Shown: piece after piece, positions 20,925 to 33,000 of the stretch
How the letters are laid out: each line of letters begins with the position of its first letter
Position numbering within the stretch: the stretch's first letter is position 1
Assembly: GCA_030267565.1 (NCBI GenBank)
Contig: BRXU01000031.1
Span: 1,240,001 to 1,304,000 of the forward strand
Direction: 5' to 3'
Source: Pleodorina starrii
Taxonomy: Eukaryota > Chlorophyta > Chlorophyceae > Chlamydomonadales > Volvocaceae
DNA length: 64,000 nucleotides
Notes under the pieces: generated by a model
Told to the model about the DNA's origin: nothing
The model's database searches: none
The model's input: only the letters and a program-made list of their open reading frames with translations
Translations under genes and position numbers: made by a program

Positions 20925-23510
20925 TCACTGCTTGCTGCCGGGTCCCGCCAGGCTCGAGAAGAAAGCCAGCTGCTCCGCCTCCGTCATCGCAGAAGCGCCG
21001 CCCGGCCCCACAGCCGGCGCCGCAGCCGCCGCCGCCACCCCTGCGCCGGGCGGCAGCGCCGCGCCGGGCGCAGCCATCGCCGCCGCCGCCGGCTGCGCCC
21101 CGGCGCCGGGGGCTCCCGCGGCGCGATGGCTGCACCCCTCTGGCTTGCTGCAGCACTCGCTGCCTCCCGCTACCCCCTGTTGGATCATCTCCTTGTAAAC
21201 CTCCGACATGTATGCGGCTTGCTCCTGCGGGTGCCGGGGTGCGGGATGGGGCGTGGGGGTAATGAAAAAGATGGGACCTCAGCGGTGGAACGGAGGCGGA
21301 GCTGGCTGGCCGACGGATCGTTTGGTGCCTGGGGAGTAAAAAAGAAGACACCGCAGCGAAGGCTGCCCAAGGTTCTCTCAACACGTCAAGATCCAGCCGG
21401 CCGGCCGGCCCCACTGACCGACCTCTGGCGTCATGCCCTTGAGCTTGGACATGCGCTCCTCCATCTCCGTCCGGAAGCGGTTCAGCTGCGCATACTTGGA
21501 CTTGAACATGGCCTCGGGCATCTCAGCCTCGTCAAGCACCATCTCCTCCTGAGGACAGACGGGAGCGGGGGAGGGCAGGCAGGGGGAGGCGGGCAGTGCC
21601 GACGGTGGTGTTGGTGTGCGTGGCGACGGTAGTGGTGGTGTTGGTGGTGGTGGCGGGGATGATGGTGACAGTGAGCATGATAGCGGATACCCGGATAGCG
21701 GATAGCGCCGCACACACCTCCGGGACGCCGAGACGGGTGTGGAGGGCGCTCAGCAACGGCATTACTGAACGGCAGCAAGGGCGCACGCACGCACAGCACA
21801 CGGCGGACAGGCCTTCCCTCCCACCCACCGCTACCCACCCACCGGCACCCACCTTTTGCACGTGCTCGTAGAACTGGCGCAGGAAGAAGGCGTCGTCCGC
21901 GTACACCGAGTTGACCCGGGACAGGCAGTTGAGGCCAAAGTCAGCCTACCGAAGTACCGATAGAGGGGGCGTTGGGGGAGCGGACGATGTTGGTACTGGT
22001 GGTAGTGGCAGCCACCAAGATGGCACCAAGATGGCCACAGCCAAGGAGAAAGGTGGAATGAGGGAAGGGCGCTCCGGCCCGCGCGGGGCTGGGCAGGCTG
22101 CAGCAGCAACACGCGGGCTGTGACGCCCGACAACCACCCCCCACCACCACCACCATCGCCGCAACCCGCCGCAGCCCAAGTTGCCGTCCGGCGGGGGCGC
22201 AGCGAGGCGACGCTCTTCACATGTGTGGCTTCACACGCCCCGCTCGCTGCCTTGCCGGGGGTTGACGACCTCCAGCGGATCCATCGCCTCCCCTGATGAC
22301 GGCACCGGATGACGTCCCCTGATGACGTCCCCTGATGACGGCACCGGATGACGTCCCCTGATGACGTCCCCTGATGACGGCACCGGATGACGTCCCCTGA
22401 TGACGTCCCCTGATGACGTCCGCTGATGACGTCCCCTGATGACGTCCCCTGATGACGTCCCCTGATGACGTCCCCTGATGACGGCACCGGATGACGGCAC
22501 CGGATCTTTCGGCCACCGGGTCCATCACCTCGCTGATATGCGATTCAAGAAACCGGAGCGACGGATCACCATCTAGGGGCCAATGGAGAGGGAGACTGGC
22601 CAGATTGAGGGGACCGGTGGCAGCGCCCCCGTGCGGGCGCTCATTGTCATGTTGGACGACATCGCGACCTCGCGGCTCAGGACACCTCCCTCAGGCTTTC
22701 CGAACGCGGGAGACCCTTTACGTACTCGCGTGCGCCACTGCCCACCCGCCACTGCCCACCCGCCACTGCCCACCCGAGCAGCCCGACCCGCGCCCGACAG
22801 TCCCTGCGCCCCCGCACCTGCACGCCCATGCTTTGAAAGATCTCCCGCTGCATGCCATTGATGACCTCCTCCGGCCCGCCCGGTCCGCGCGCCTTGAGCG
22901 ACACGCTCACCAGCTGCTTGAACTCCTGTGGGGACCGGACAGGAGGGAGGGTGCGGTGGAACGGGGGGTGGGTGCGGGTTCATAACGACGAAACCGCAGC
23001 GCTGGAGTGGGGAAAAGAGGACGGGAGGAGGTGGCGAGTGCAGGAAAACTGTCCGCGAAACGTTGGCGGTGTGTCATTTGGAGAGTTAGGCGACAGACGC
23101 CAGGCGAGCGAAAGCGCCGGGTGCCCCGCGTGGCCGGGTGTGCATATGATACGCGGCGAGGGTGGGGAGAGCGGACAGGGTAGGTACAGGGCGAGGACGG
23201 GGAAATAGTGCGGGCTTCATCCTGTTCACCCGATGGGACCGCCGCCGTGCGAGTGAGCAGCCTGAAGCACCGCGGCCTCCGGCCGGCGCATGTCCAAACA
23301 CCCATCAGCAGCCAAGACTCACGGGACTGTTGAACTGCTTCGCCGACTCTTGGAAGAACTGGACAAGTTGTTCCTGAGGAAAGATTGCGCAGCAAGTAAG
23401 CGTGACCGGCTTTCAAACGTGTTGCGTGCGACGGTCCCCGCCACCTGCTGGCGCAGGTACCTTTGTAAGCATGCCCGTCTTTTGCAACGGCCGCCCATCA
23501 TACTCCGAAA
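20925..23510 (-). CDS. Conserved green-lineage protein of unknown function (5' end missing)
   Basis: Phased exons, 5' to 3': 23510-23461, 23373-23323, 22925-22818, 21945-21853, 21548-21423, 21224-20925. The protein reads GMLTKEQLVQFFQES, GGPEEVINGMQREIFQSMGV, ADFGLNCLSRVNSVYADD, FFLRQFYEHVQKEEMVLDEA, MFKSKYAQLNRFRTEMEERM and EQAAYMSEVYKEMIQQ, then an Ala/Gly/Pro-rich tail ending SSLAGPGSKQ. It looks all-helical. I recall plant proteins with the same order of motifs (...FGI.CL.KVN..Y..D..L..RFY.F...EE...DEAE) but cannot name a function. The exon at 23510 begins with 2 nt of a split codon, so at least one upstream exon lies between 23511 and the divergent gene at 24067. The intron 21946-22817 holds a 13-bp minisatellite. 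Confidence 0.68.
22295..22502. repeat. Minisatellite, 16 x 13 bp
   Basis: Sixteen uninterrupted 13-bp units of two main kinds, GATGACGTCCCCT and GATGACGGCACCG, with one GATGACGTCCGCT variant. The first nine units form three copies of a 39-bp higher-order repeat. The palindromic TGACGTCA-like core recurs at every TCCCCT unit. It lies wholly in an intron of the minus-strand gene. Confidence 0.92.
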
Positions 23511-24066
23511 CTAGAGAATTCAGCCACTGCATTCTTCTGTAGGTTGTAAACTATTAAATGGAAGGCTTTCAACGCCTCCAAACTACGATTTAGCCCACCA
23601 CGTGTTATAATGAGGCGATAATGTTGGAATAATTATTATGGCTGCAGATCTTGATTTTCAGAGTGCACAGAAATTTTGAAGCTTCTGTCGCGGAACCCGC
23701 CACTGTAGATGGTTTGTCGTATTACACAGTGACGCCTCAAGGCATCAACTGCTACATATAACATTAAGACATATTCACAAGATTGCCCCTGCACAGCATA
23801 TAATTAAAGCCCGTTGCGTCGCTCGTGGCTCGTTCCTGTTGCCCAACCGTTAGCTTTGCAACGCCGGATTTAGCCTGAGCCCTTCCAACCATCCTTGCGC
23901 AATGGGCTTGCCACGTGTACTGCTTGATGTATCGCCCAGCTAACGGGCAGGAATTGCCGCGCGTCCGGTTTCTGTTCGACAAATGGGCTCGTAACTCACT
24001 AGCTTGGAACCGCAGCGGCGCAGGCAAGCGTCAGACACCCATATCGCGGAGGCTGCTGTAGGAGCA
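23511..24066. promoter_or_regulatory. Divergent 5' region
   Basis: Lies between the most 5' recognised exon of the minus-strand unknown gene and the ATG of the SMP-C2 gene. Bases 23530-23830 are strikingly AT-rich for this window, as expected of promoter/5' UTR sequence. The missing first exon of the minus-strand gene should be here. No specific box could be assigned. Confidence 0.45.
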
Positions 24067-27000
24067 ATGGGCTTGATCGTCGCGCTGCTGCTAGGCTTCG
24101 TGGGCATTGGCGTGGCGTGCGCTGCTGCGCTGGGCGCATTCGCGCTCGCCTGGGATGTCTCAACGACAAAATTCAAGTGAGACCAAAGCACCAACCAACT
24201 GGCGCTTGCAGCTGCCTCGTTGGGGTTTTGCCCCGTCATACCACGTCCCACTCCAAGCCACAACATGCCATGTCTCGAACTCCGCTAGCAACCCCTTTCC
24301 TCGTTCAACGTCGTCGCAAAGGGGAGACTTGCTGGCATCCCTTCCCGTTTCCTGGAGAGTGTAACCCACAGAGACGCAACCAGACTGCCTTGCTGTTACG
24401 AAATCTAACCCTAAGCCCTACCCACGTCTGCCGCCTAGACAGTCTCACCACGCAAGCACACTCGCGAATCAGCGAAGGGCCGGCCGGCCACCTCACCCAC
24501 AGCCGCCGTCCACCGCATCCACCTCACCCACTCAAACCCACGAAACCCACAGCCGCGAGGTCCACCGCCCGACCAGCCGCAACACGCGCCGTATGCCCCA
24601 CCCCCCACCTCGGTCAACACCGTCACCTCAACCCAGCCCCCGTCGTTGGCCACCTGTCTCCATCCCCCTGAGGCACCGCCCCCTTCTTACCCTAATCCTC
24701 AACCGAACGGACCGTGCCGGGGCTGCTCGGCTATGACATGACATGACACATGACACTTGACACACTTCATGACACGCAGGAAGCAGCTGCACGGGGTCAC
24801 CGCCCGACATACCGCGGAGCTGCAGGCCGCGACTGGCGGGGGCCGGCCGGGAGGCGGGGGCCGCCGCGGGGCCGCCGGCGGCCCCGACGGCGCAGGGGCC
24901 GGCGGTGGCGGCGGCGTCGCCGCCATGTACGAATCGTTTACGATGGGCTGGCTGAACGTTATCGTACAGCACCTGTGGCTGCCGGTGCTTGAGAAGTTTG
25001 TGTCCACGATTGCAGCGGAACGGTTGCAAATCGTGCTGAATGAGGTACGGCACTAGGTATGCAGTACGGCAGATGGGGAGGAGACGCTGTCGGTTGGCGG
25101 TTCTTTCGCCTTTTGGGTCGGTCGCCACGATATTGGTGACGAACGGCACCGGGACGCGGCGACCGGGACGCGGCGGACGGGACTGCAATCCGCGCTCCTT
25201 AACACGCGCCTAGCCGCTCATCGCCCAAATGTTTGGCCGCTGGGCACTGCTTGACCGCTTTGGGGGAGCGCCGGCTAGCCAGCCCCTCATCACCTGCTGC
25301 TCGCCTGTGGTCTGTCGCCTGTCGCCTCTTGCTTCGCCTCCTCCTCGATCGCCTCCCTCGCTCGCCTCACCTCACCCCGGCCCTCCTCCGCTGGGCTTGG
25401 TTCTCACTGCTCCCTGTACACGCGCTAGCTAGAGCCCTGGGTCCAGCGTTACAGTCTTTTCCTTGTCCTTCTTTTCCCGTTGGGTTGCCGGGCCCCCCAC
25501 CGTGCGCCCCCTCCCCTCTGTCCAGGTCCTCCGCAAGAATTCCAGCAAGGCCCCCTGGAGGTACCTCAACTCGATTGCGGTGGAGGAGGTGACGTTTGGG
25601 CTGGCGCCGCCGCAATTCCAGTTCTGTACGGCAAAGTACGACCCCAGTCGGTCGTACCTGCTGCTGACGATGAACCTGCACTACCACAGCAGCGGCTTTC
25701 AGGTAACGCCTCCAGGGAGGGAGGGAGGGAGGGAGGGAGGAATGGAAGGCTCCGTATTATAGCCCGCCTGCTGTTGCTGCTGCTGCTCTGGGGCTGCTCC
25801 GCCCTCCCTCCCGCCCGCCCTCCCTCCCTCCCTCCGTGTCTCCCTGTCTCTTTCCAGCGACGTGCGTGTGTGTGCTTTTGTGTCGTGTCTGCGTATGTGG
25901 TGTGTATTTGCCATTTTGCCTGCAGGCGGTTCTGACCCCCCGCGTGCAGTTTGGCGGCATCAAGCCCTTCAATATGCGACTGGAGATTCTGCAATTGCGC
26001 TTGACGGGTCAGCTGCATCTGGGTCTGCACCTGGGCAAGGAACCACCGGGCATCAAGTGAGTGAGCCGTCTCAACCCCTCATCTCATCTCATCTCATCTC
26101 TACTCATCCCATTTCATCCCATTTCATCTCATCTCTCCTCATCTCTCGTCATCTGCCATTGCTTCTGTTGACTGACTGCCGTACTCGCTCCCCCCCCCGT
26201 CTCACCCCCCAGGGGCATCGACTACTCATTCGCGGCCCCACCCGAGTTCGAGATCCAGGCCAGCCCAGTGGGTGGGTCCCGACCCGAACCGACCCCTGGG
26301 TCTGTCGGTCAGTCAGTCCAGTCCAGTCCCCATTGACACCGCCCACCCGCCATCACTGCTTCTTTCACGATTCTCACACCACCTCATCCACTGCTGGCCT
26401 GCGCATGTGCACGTGCGCATGTGCCACTGGTGCCATCAGCCACCTCAGCCAATGCTGGCGGTGGCTTGCGCACATGTGCACGTGCGCATGCGCTGTCTGG
26501 ACGGTCGTGTTGACGGTGTGGCGCAGTGCTCCTCAAAACGGTCGATGCCCCCGGTATGTAGTGGTAATCCAACCTCATGAGGAGCGGATGCAGGCGCGGC
26601 AACGTCTGTCATCCAGGCGGGCAATGCCTGAACTCAGGCGCTTGCAGTTGAGGGCAGTGGTGGGCCGCCGAGGCCTCCCCGGAGCGAACGAACACACAAA
26701 ACCCTAAAACCCTAAAACCCTCCCCCATGCGCCCCCCTTGGGTTTCAGGCTACCTGAACCTCCGCGGGGAGCTCCCGGGCCTTATCACCAATCTGCGGAC
26801 GATGTTGCAAAAGATCATCAACCAGCGCCTGGTGGAGCCGCAGCGGCGCTATCTGGACCTGCAGAGGATATACCGCAACAAACACGTGCAGAGGGTGGGG
26901 CGGTGGCTGGCTGGGTGGGTGGCTGGGGCGGTGGGTCGTTGTGCGCAAGCATTTGCTGTGCAGGCGTGTGTGTGTGCAGGCGTGTGTCTGTGTGCTCGTG

Positions 27001-30000
27001 TGCTTGACGCTGGCCCTCTTGCTCGTCCTCTTGCTCGTCCTCTTGCTCGTCCTCACCTGCCTGCCTGCCTGCCGCCCCTCCCTCCCTCCCTCCCCCAGGT
27101 GGGAGGTCCGGGCGGCTGCCTGCGGGTGTGCATCATCGGGGGCCGCAACCTCATGCGCCCGTCGCCCACAACCACCACAACCACCACCTCCCTCACCCCC
27201 GGCGTGCCGGCGGCGCCGAACGCCGGCTCAGGCTCCGGCGCCGCCAGCGTGCCGGACTGCGACCCGTACGTCGAACTGCGCTTCGGCCGGGAGGTCTTCC
27301 GTACTCCCATCGCCCACCAAACCGCCGATCCGGTCTTCAACTGGCAATTCGACATTCGACTGCCCGTGGACCTGGATCTGCCCGCCGCCGCCGCCGCCGC
27401 GTCAGCGGCGGCAGCTCACTCGCCGTCGCCGTCGCCGTCGCCTCCGGCGGCGGAGCCGTTGCTTTTGTACTTTCGGGTCCTGAACGCTCGCACGCTGGGG
27501 GAGCCTGAGGTGCTGAGTCGGGCGGTTCTTGACGCGAACAGTTTGGGGTTGGAAGCCAATGCGGAGGCGAGGCCGAGGCTGCTGGAGCTGGCGGCGGCGG
27601 CGGCGGCGGGGGGCGGCGGCGGCGGCGGCGGTTGGCCGCGGGGCACGCTCAGCCTGCAGGTGGGATAGGGTACGGCATGGACAGCCGTGACGGCGGCGGG
27701 CGGGAGAGGAGGGCGGGAGAGGAGGGCGGCGCGCGGGGCCGGGGGTTGAGGGGCGGGGGAAGCGACGGGACGGGTCACGGGTCGGTGGTGGCGGCAGGGC
27801 AGGGAGGGAGCGACGCCCTGATCCCGGGTCGAGGGAGGGAGCGGGATGTGGTCTCTCGCAGGGCGTGTAGATCAGCGGGAGCGTGCGCTTTCCTGTTGTT
27901 GTGGCAACGCATTGCTGGTTTGCTGCACCGACCCGTGGGTCATGCGGTCAAAATAAGGTAGCTAGCGCTCTCTCTCTCTCTCTTTCCCTCCCTCGCCTGT
28001 GTCTCTGTCTCGCAAGGGTTTGTCGTACTCAATCTCACGGGTATGTCGTACTGCCGTACTTCCTCCTCAGGTCTCATGGCTCAAGGCGCTGCCGAAGAGG
28101 GCGAGCCCATTCCCGCAGGACGCAGCACGAGCGGCCGCCGCGGCGGCGGCGGCAGCAGCGGCGCCGGCGCCGGCGGCGCCGTTTGCGGCGCCCGCGAAAG
28201 CGGCGTCGATGCCAGTGCCGGCGCAACCCCACCATCCTCGCCGCGTCGTACGGTTGTCTCCGTACAGCCATAGTCTCGCAGCGACGTCGACACCCACCAC
28301 GCTGCATGGGCTGTATCGGACTTCAGCTGCTGCTGCTGCTGCTGCGGCGGCGGCGGCGGCGATGTTGGGCCCCGACGGTGGCGGCGGCGGCGCTGGGCGA
28401 GAGCACCCAGGAGAGCACAACACCGCCAGCGGGGCGGCCGCGGCGTTTGAGGTGCTGACTGCGCGTATGCAGGAGATTGCGGGGTCGGCGCCAATGTACG
28501 GAAAAGGCAGGGACGGCGGCGGCGGCGGCAGCGGTGGCGTCAGCCTCGGCGGCGGCGGCGACGACAGCCCGCGCGGCGGCTTGGAATCGCCCGGGGGCCT
28601 GGGGCATTATGCGCAGTACACGACCTTGAACGATCCTGCTGCCATCGGCGGGTCGTACAGTCGTACGACACCGCCAGATCCGTACACGGCGGTACGGCGC
28701 GGTCCACATCGCGGCAGCCTCGACTCGGCGTCTTGGCTGCCGGCTGAGTCAGCGCCGCGTCTGAGCAGCGGCGGCGGCGGCGGCGGTGCCGCACGGAGCA
28801 TCCGCTTGACGGCCAACGGCAGCGGCAGCGGCGGCGCCGCCGCTGCCGTACCGGGGTCGGCGGCGCCGCGGGGCTGTGTGGACGCCGCAACGGAAGAGGG
28901 ATCGGGATCCGGCTTCCCGTCGGGCGTTCCAGGTGTCGCGAAGCCGCCGACTGTACGGAAGTCGAAAAGGAAGGTCTTTCACCGCCGCGGTGGTGGTGGT
29001 GGCGGTGGTGGTGGAGGCGGCGGCGGCGGCAGCGGTGGCGGAGACGCCGGGGACAGCAGTCCCGGGGGTAGTGCTGCTGGTCAGTTGCGCAGCGCCGTCG
29101 GCAGCAGCAGCGCGGAGCGCAAGGCAGCGACGGCGGCAGCCGCCGCCGCCGCCGCCGCTGCCGCCGCAGCGGCGGCGGCTGCGACGGGGCCGGGTAAGAA
29201 CCGACGGGCTATTCGCGGGTTGCTTGGGAAATGGACGCGGCGGTTCAGCGCAGGCGGGAGTACGACAGCGGCGGCGGCGGCGACGTCGCCGCCGGATGCG
29301 GCGGAGTGCCAGAGTCATCGGCAGCGGGAGGAGGCAGCGGACGAGGGTGCGGTGGCGGCGGAGGCGGCGGAGGCGCTAGCCGCCATGACCGCCGTCGCCG
29401 CCGACAACGTGGCGGCGTCGGCGGCCGCCGCCGCCGTCAGGACTTCCCAGGACTGGACACCTTGGGGATCAGCCAACGACGAGGTCTCCCCGCCACATGC
29501 CGCCGCCAGTACGGCAGCTGCTGGCGGCGGCGGCGCTTGCGCCGGCAGTGGTCCCGACAGACCCGGTGGCGGCGGCGGCGGTGGGCTGCAACGGAGCCGC
29601 TTCGCCGGTACGGCGGACGGAGCGCCGTCGACGCCACAGCGCAACGCGGATGGAGACGCGGTGCTTGGCGATGGTGCGCCCGGCGGAGGCGATAGTACGG
29701 CGTCGTACGCAACGCGCGTGTCTATCGACTCTGCTTGCAAGGCGCCAGTCGGGTTGACAGTGTCAGCGCCCGCCTCAGCGACAACGACAATGACGACGGC
29801 GGCGGCGGCGGCGGCGGCGGCGGAGCCGGTATCTGCTGTCGCGGCTGCGGCGGTCTCCACTGGAGGTGAGGAGGAGGCCCCTTCACCCGCGCCGGCGGCG
29901 AAACGGGAGCGGCAGCGGCAGATACCACCGGTCGATGGCGACGACCCGCGAACCCCGCCGCCGTCGGTAGTGACTGCCGATGCAACGGGGCTTCACGTGG

Positions 30001-33000
30001 GTTGGCGCCCGGTCGCCGGTTGGTTTCCGCTTCCTGCTTTCCGTTTGCTTGAGAGCAGCAGTAGGGGCCTCAGGTTACCGCGGAGCGGTGGAGGTCCAAC
30101 GGACGACGAAGCGGCAGGCACATGCTTCAGGCACCTGCGTGTTAAGAGCTCCTGCTCTCTGACCTGCCCCGCCTCCCGCCTCCCTCTCCGCTCCCCGGGG
30201 TGGGGTCAGCCGTGTGCCGCATCCGATTGCCCACATTCCTTGACCCCTCCTCCCGACCCCCCCGGCCCCGGCCGTCTCCGTCTCCGCTACGGTGTCTTCT
30301 TTTTACCCCCGGCCCCGCAGACTTCCCCCCAGCCACGCCGCCGCAGCCGCACCTCCCCTTCAGGGTCAGGGACACTTCCGGGTCGCCTCTGCCCAACCCG
30401 AGGAGGACCAAGACGGCGGAGGGCGACGGAGGCGGCAACGGAGGCGGCGATGAGGATGTGGATGCCGTGGGGGGTCAGTGGAGCAGCGAGGCGGGCGAGG
30501 CGGTCGGGCGAGGGGAAGGGTGGCTGCATCAGCGGTTCGGAGGCGGTGGGAGAGTGCCCGCTAAGAAGCCGGCGCACTCGGCCACAGCTGCGCTGTCGCG
30601 GCCGTCGTCGTCGTTTTCAGGCCGGGTGAGGGCGAGGACCGGGCGGGGTGAGGACGGGGGACGGGCATGGTGGCGAGTAGGGTCGGGCAGCCGTTGCGTC
30701 CGGGAAATGATACGGCATTGGCAATACCGTATACACATACACACAGACACACTTGGAGCCCTTGCGGCGGCTATGATTCCAAAAAGTATCGCTCCGCTGC
30801 GCTGCTGCTTACTGCCGCTTGCCGCGTGTGTGTGTTCCCGAACCAACGTGGCGCCCAGCCCCGGCTCTTTCCTCGGGGGGGTGTCCGTCCTCTGGAGACC
30901 CCAAGGACCTCCACCAGCTGAGGCCCTACCGTGTATGTGTGTGTATGGTGACAAACCCGCGTTGTTTGGGAACATCCGCACCGCACCGCACCCCACCGAG
31001 CAGTCGAAGCGTCTCTCCCTCCCTTTTCGCCCATCTTGTGCCTCCCTCCGTTGATTCGGACACCCCTCCCCTTGCACCCCCCAAAACCAGATCCAGATCC
31101 AGTCCGGGCCTGGGTCCTTCGCACAGCGGCTTGCCGTATCCATGGCCGTACCCGCCGCCGCCGCCGAGTGTACGACAACGCAGTCCGGCCAGTCCGCCGC
31201 TTCCGCCGGCGTCGTCTCCGCCGCCGCTGCGGTGTCAGCGGCGGCGGCGGCAGCGACGGTGGGCGAGCCGCTGTCCCTTGCTGCGCCCTCCTTCCCCTCC
31301 TCGGCCACTTGGTCCAGGGAGGTGACCCTGGCGCCAGCCGTGTCGCCGGCAGCGCCGCCGGCGGCGGCAGCAGCAGCCGACGAACCCGCGTGGCGGGGCA
31401 GCGCCGCCCCCGCTGCCGCTGCCGCCGCTGCCGCCGCCGCCGGCGAAGCGGCACCTCAGGTGCTGCTGCAGCCGGTGGTGGCGGTGGCGGTTCCCCCGGC
31501 GGCAGCAGGGACCACCGCTGGCGCCCCTCTCGATGGCGGCGGCGGCAACGGCGGTGGCGGCTCCGCCGGGCACCAGCAGCAGCAACACCATAACCAGCAG
31601 GTGCAGGACGCTTCCGCCATCCCGGTGGTGTGGACCGCGTCGAGCGCTGCAACGTTAGGAGGAGGGGGAGGAGGAGGAGGCGGGGGTGCCACTGCCGCTG
31701 GCGGTGGCGGCTCCTCGGCTGCGAGCTCATCGGCCGCGGGGTGTTCTTCGACGCTTCAGTCATTGGCCCAGGTGGTGAAGATGCAGAGCATGCTGCAGGT
31801 CGGTGGGGGTGGGGTGGGTGGGTGTTGGGGGTGTGGGCCTCTCTCGTTTAGAGCAATGAAGGGCGGTTTGGTTTTGTCGGCTCTGCAGCGGCTCTGTCGT
31901 ACTGTGCCGTACTGTGCTGGTCTGCTTGTGGCGCAGGTGGCGTGGGATTGGCGGGCGGGGTGGGGTGGGGGCGGTTGTTATCAACGAATTACGTCGTAAT
32001 GCCCGCACGAATGCGGATCGCAGGCCGAGCGCCAAGTCCGAACGGAGCTGTACGACATGTTGTCAGAGATGAGCCGCAAGTACGAGGCGATGGTACGGCT
32101 CAGGTACGGCAGGAGGAGGGCAGGGAGGAGTCAGGCTTCCACGTTTGCCCATGCACGGCGGCTTTACCGCGGGGGTCGTGGGGGCATCCGTACAACAACA
32201 CGTGCGTCGGGACGTGAAGGCCACAGGCCGGTGCCGCCGCGTCGTCTGCTGCCGCTGCTGCCGCCGCCACCCTTACTGCCACTGCTACTGCTGCTACTGT
32301 TGCTACTGCTGCCACGGATACTGCTGCCACTGCCGCTGATGGTGGTCCTCCCTCCCTCCCTCTCTCAGGCGCTTCGAGAACCACCGGGCCCTGGTCGAGG
32401 GCGCTCGCTTCCAGCTGCATCTGGCGGGCGGTGTACGGCGCGTGTTGGTGTGGTACAACGAGGCGCGGGGTGTCGTACAAGTGGATCCGGATCCGGGCGG
32501 CGGCTACCGCGGGTCGGAGCGGGCGGGCGGTCCGGAGCCCTGGCCGCGCACGTTCGTCCCCCAGGTGGGGCCGGGTCGGGTGGGGGTGGGGATGGGGGTG
32601 GCTCGAATCCCCCGATCCCGAGCTGAAGTCGCCTCCGCTCCCTTCAATGGCCTGAGCTTTCGTTTTCTCCACCCTCTGTTTTCATGACCCGCTGCCTCCT
32701 GAATGAGCCAGACCCCAACCCCTCCGCTTCCCTCGCCTCCCCTCCGCTTCCCTCCCCTCGCCTCGCCTCGCCTCGCCTCGCCTCGTTCAGGAGCTGGAGC
32801 GAGCTGAGCGCGGCTGCTCCGGTTTCCCCGGGCCCAGCGCCTGGGGCGAAATGTTCTCGCTCCTCCTGGGGCGCACCCGCCCGGGCACCCCGCCGCCGGG
32901 CTCCGTGAACCCGCTGCGGTGCTTCTCCTTGCACCTGCAGTCGCGGCCTGAGGGGGGCGGTGGGGGTGGTGGGGGTCGCTGTCTGCGCTTGCAGCTGCCG

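Noticed and set aside
22295..22502. CRISPR-like array
   Set aside because: Units are directly adjacent 13-mers with no spacers, in a eukaryotic intron.
22217..22528. Repeated-peptide frames (GRHQGTSSGDVI type) on the minus strand
   Set aside because: Translation of the 13-bp intronic minisatellite, not a protein.
28749..29860. Minus-strand frames opposite the large SMP-C2 exon
   Set aside because: Arg/Ala-rich shadows of GGC/GCC repeats on the coding plus strand.
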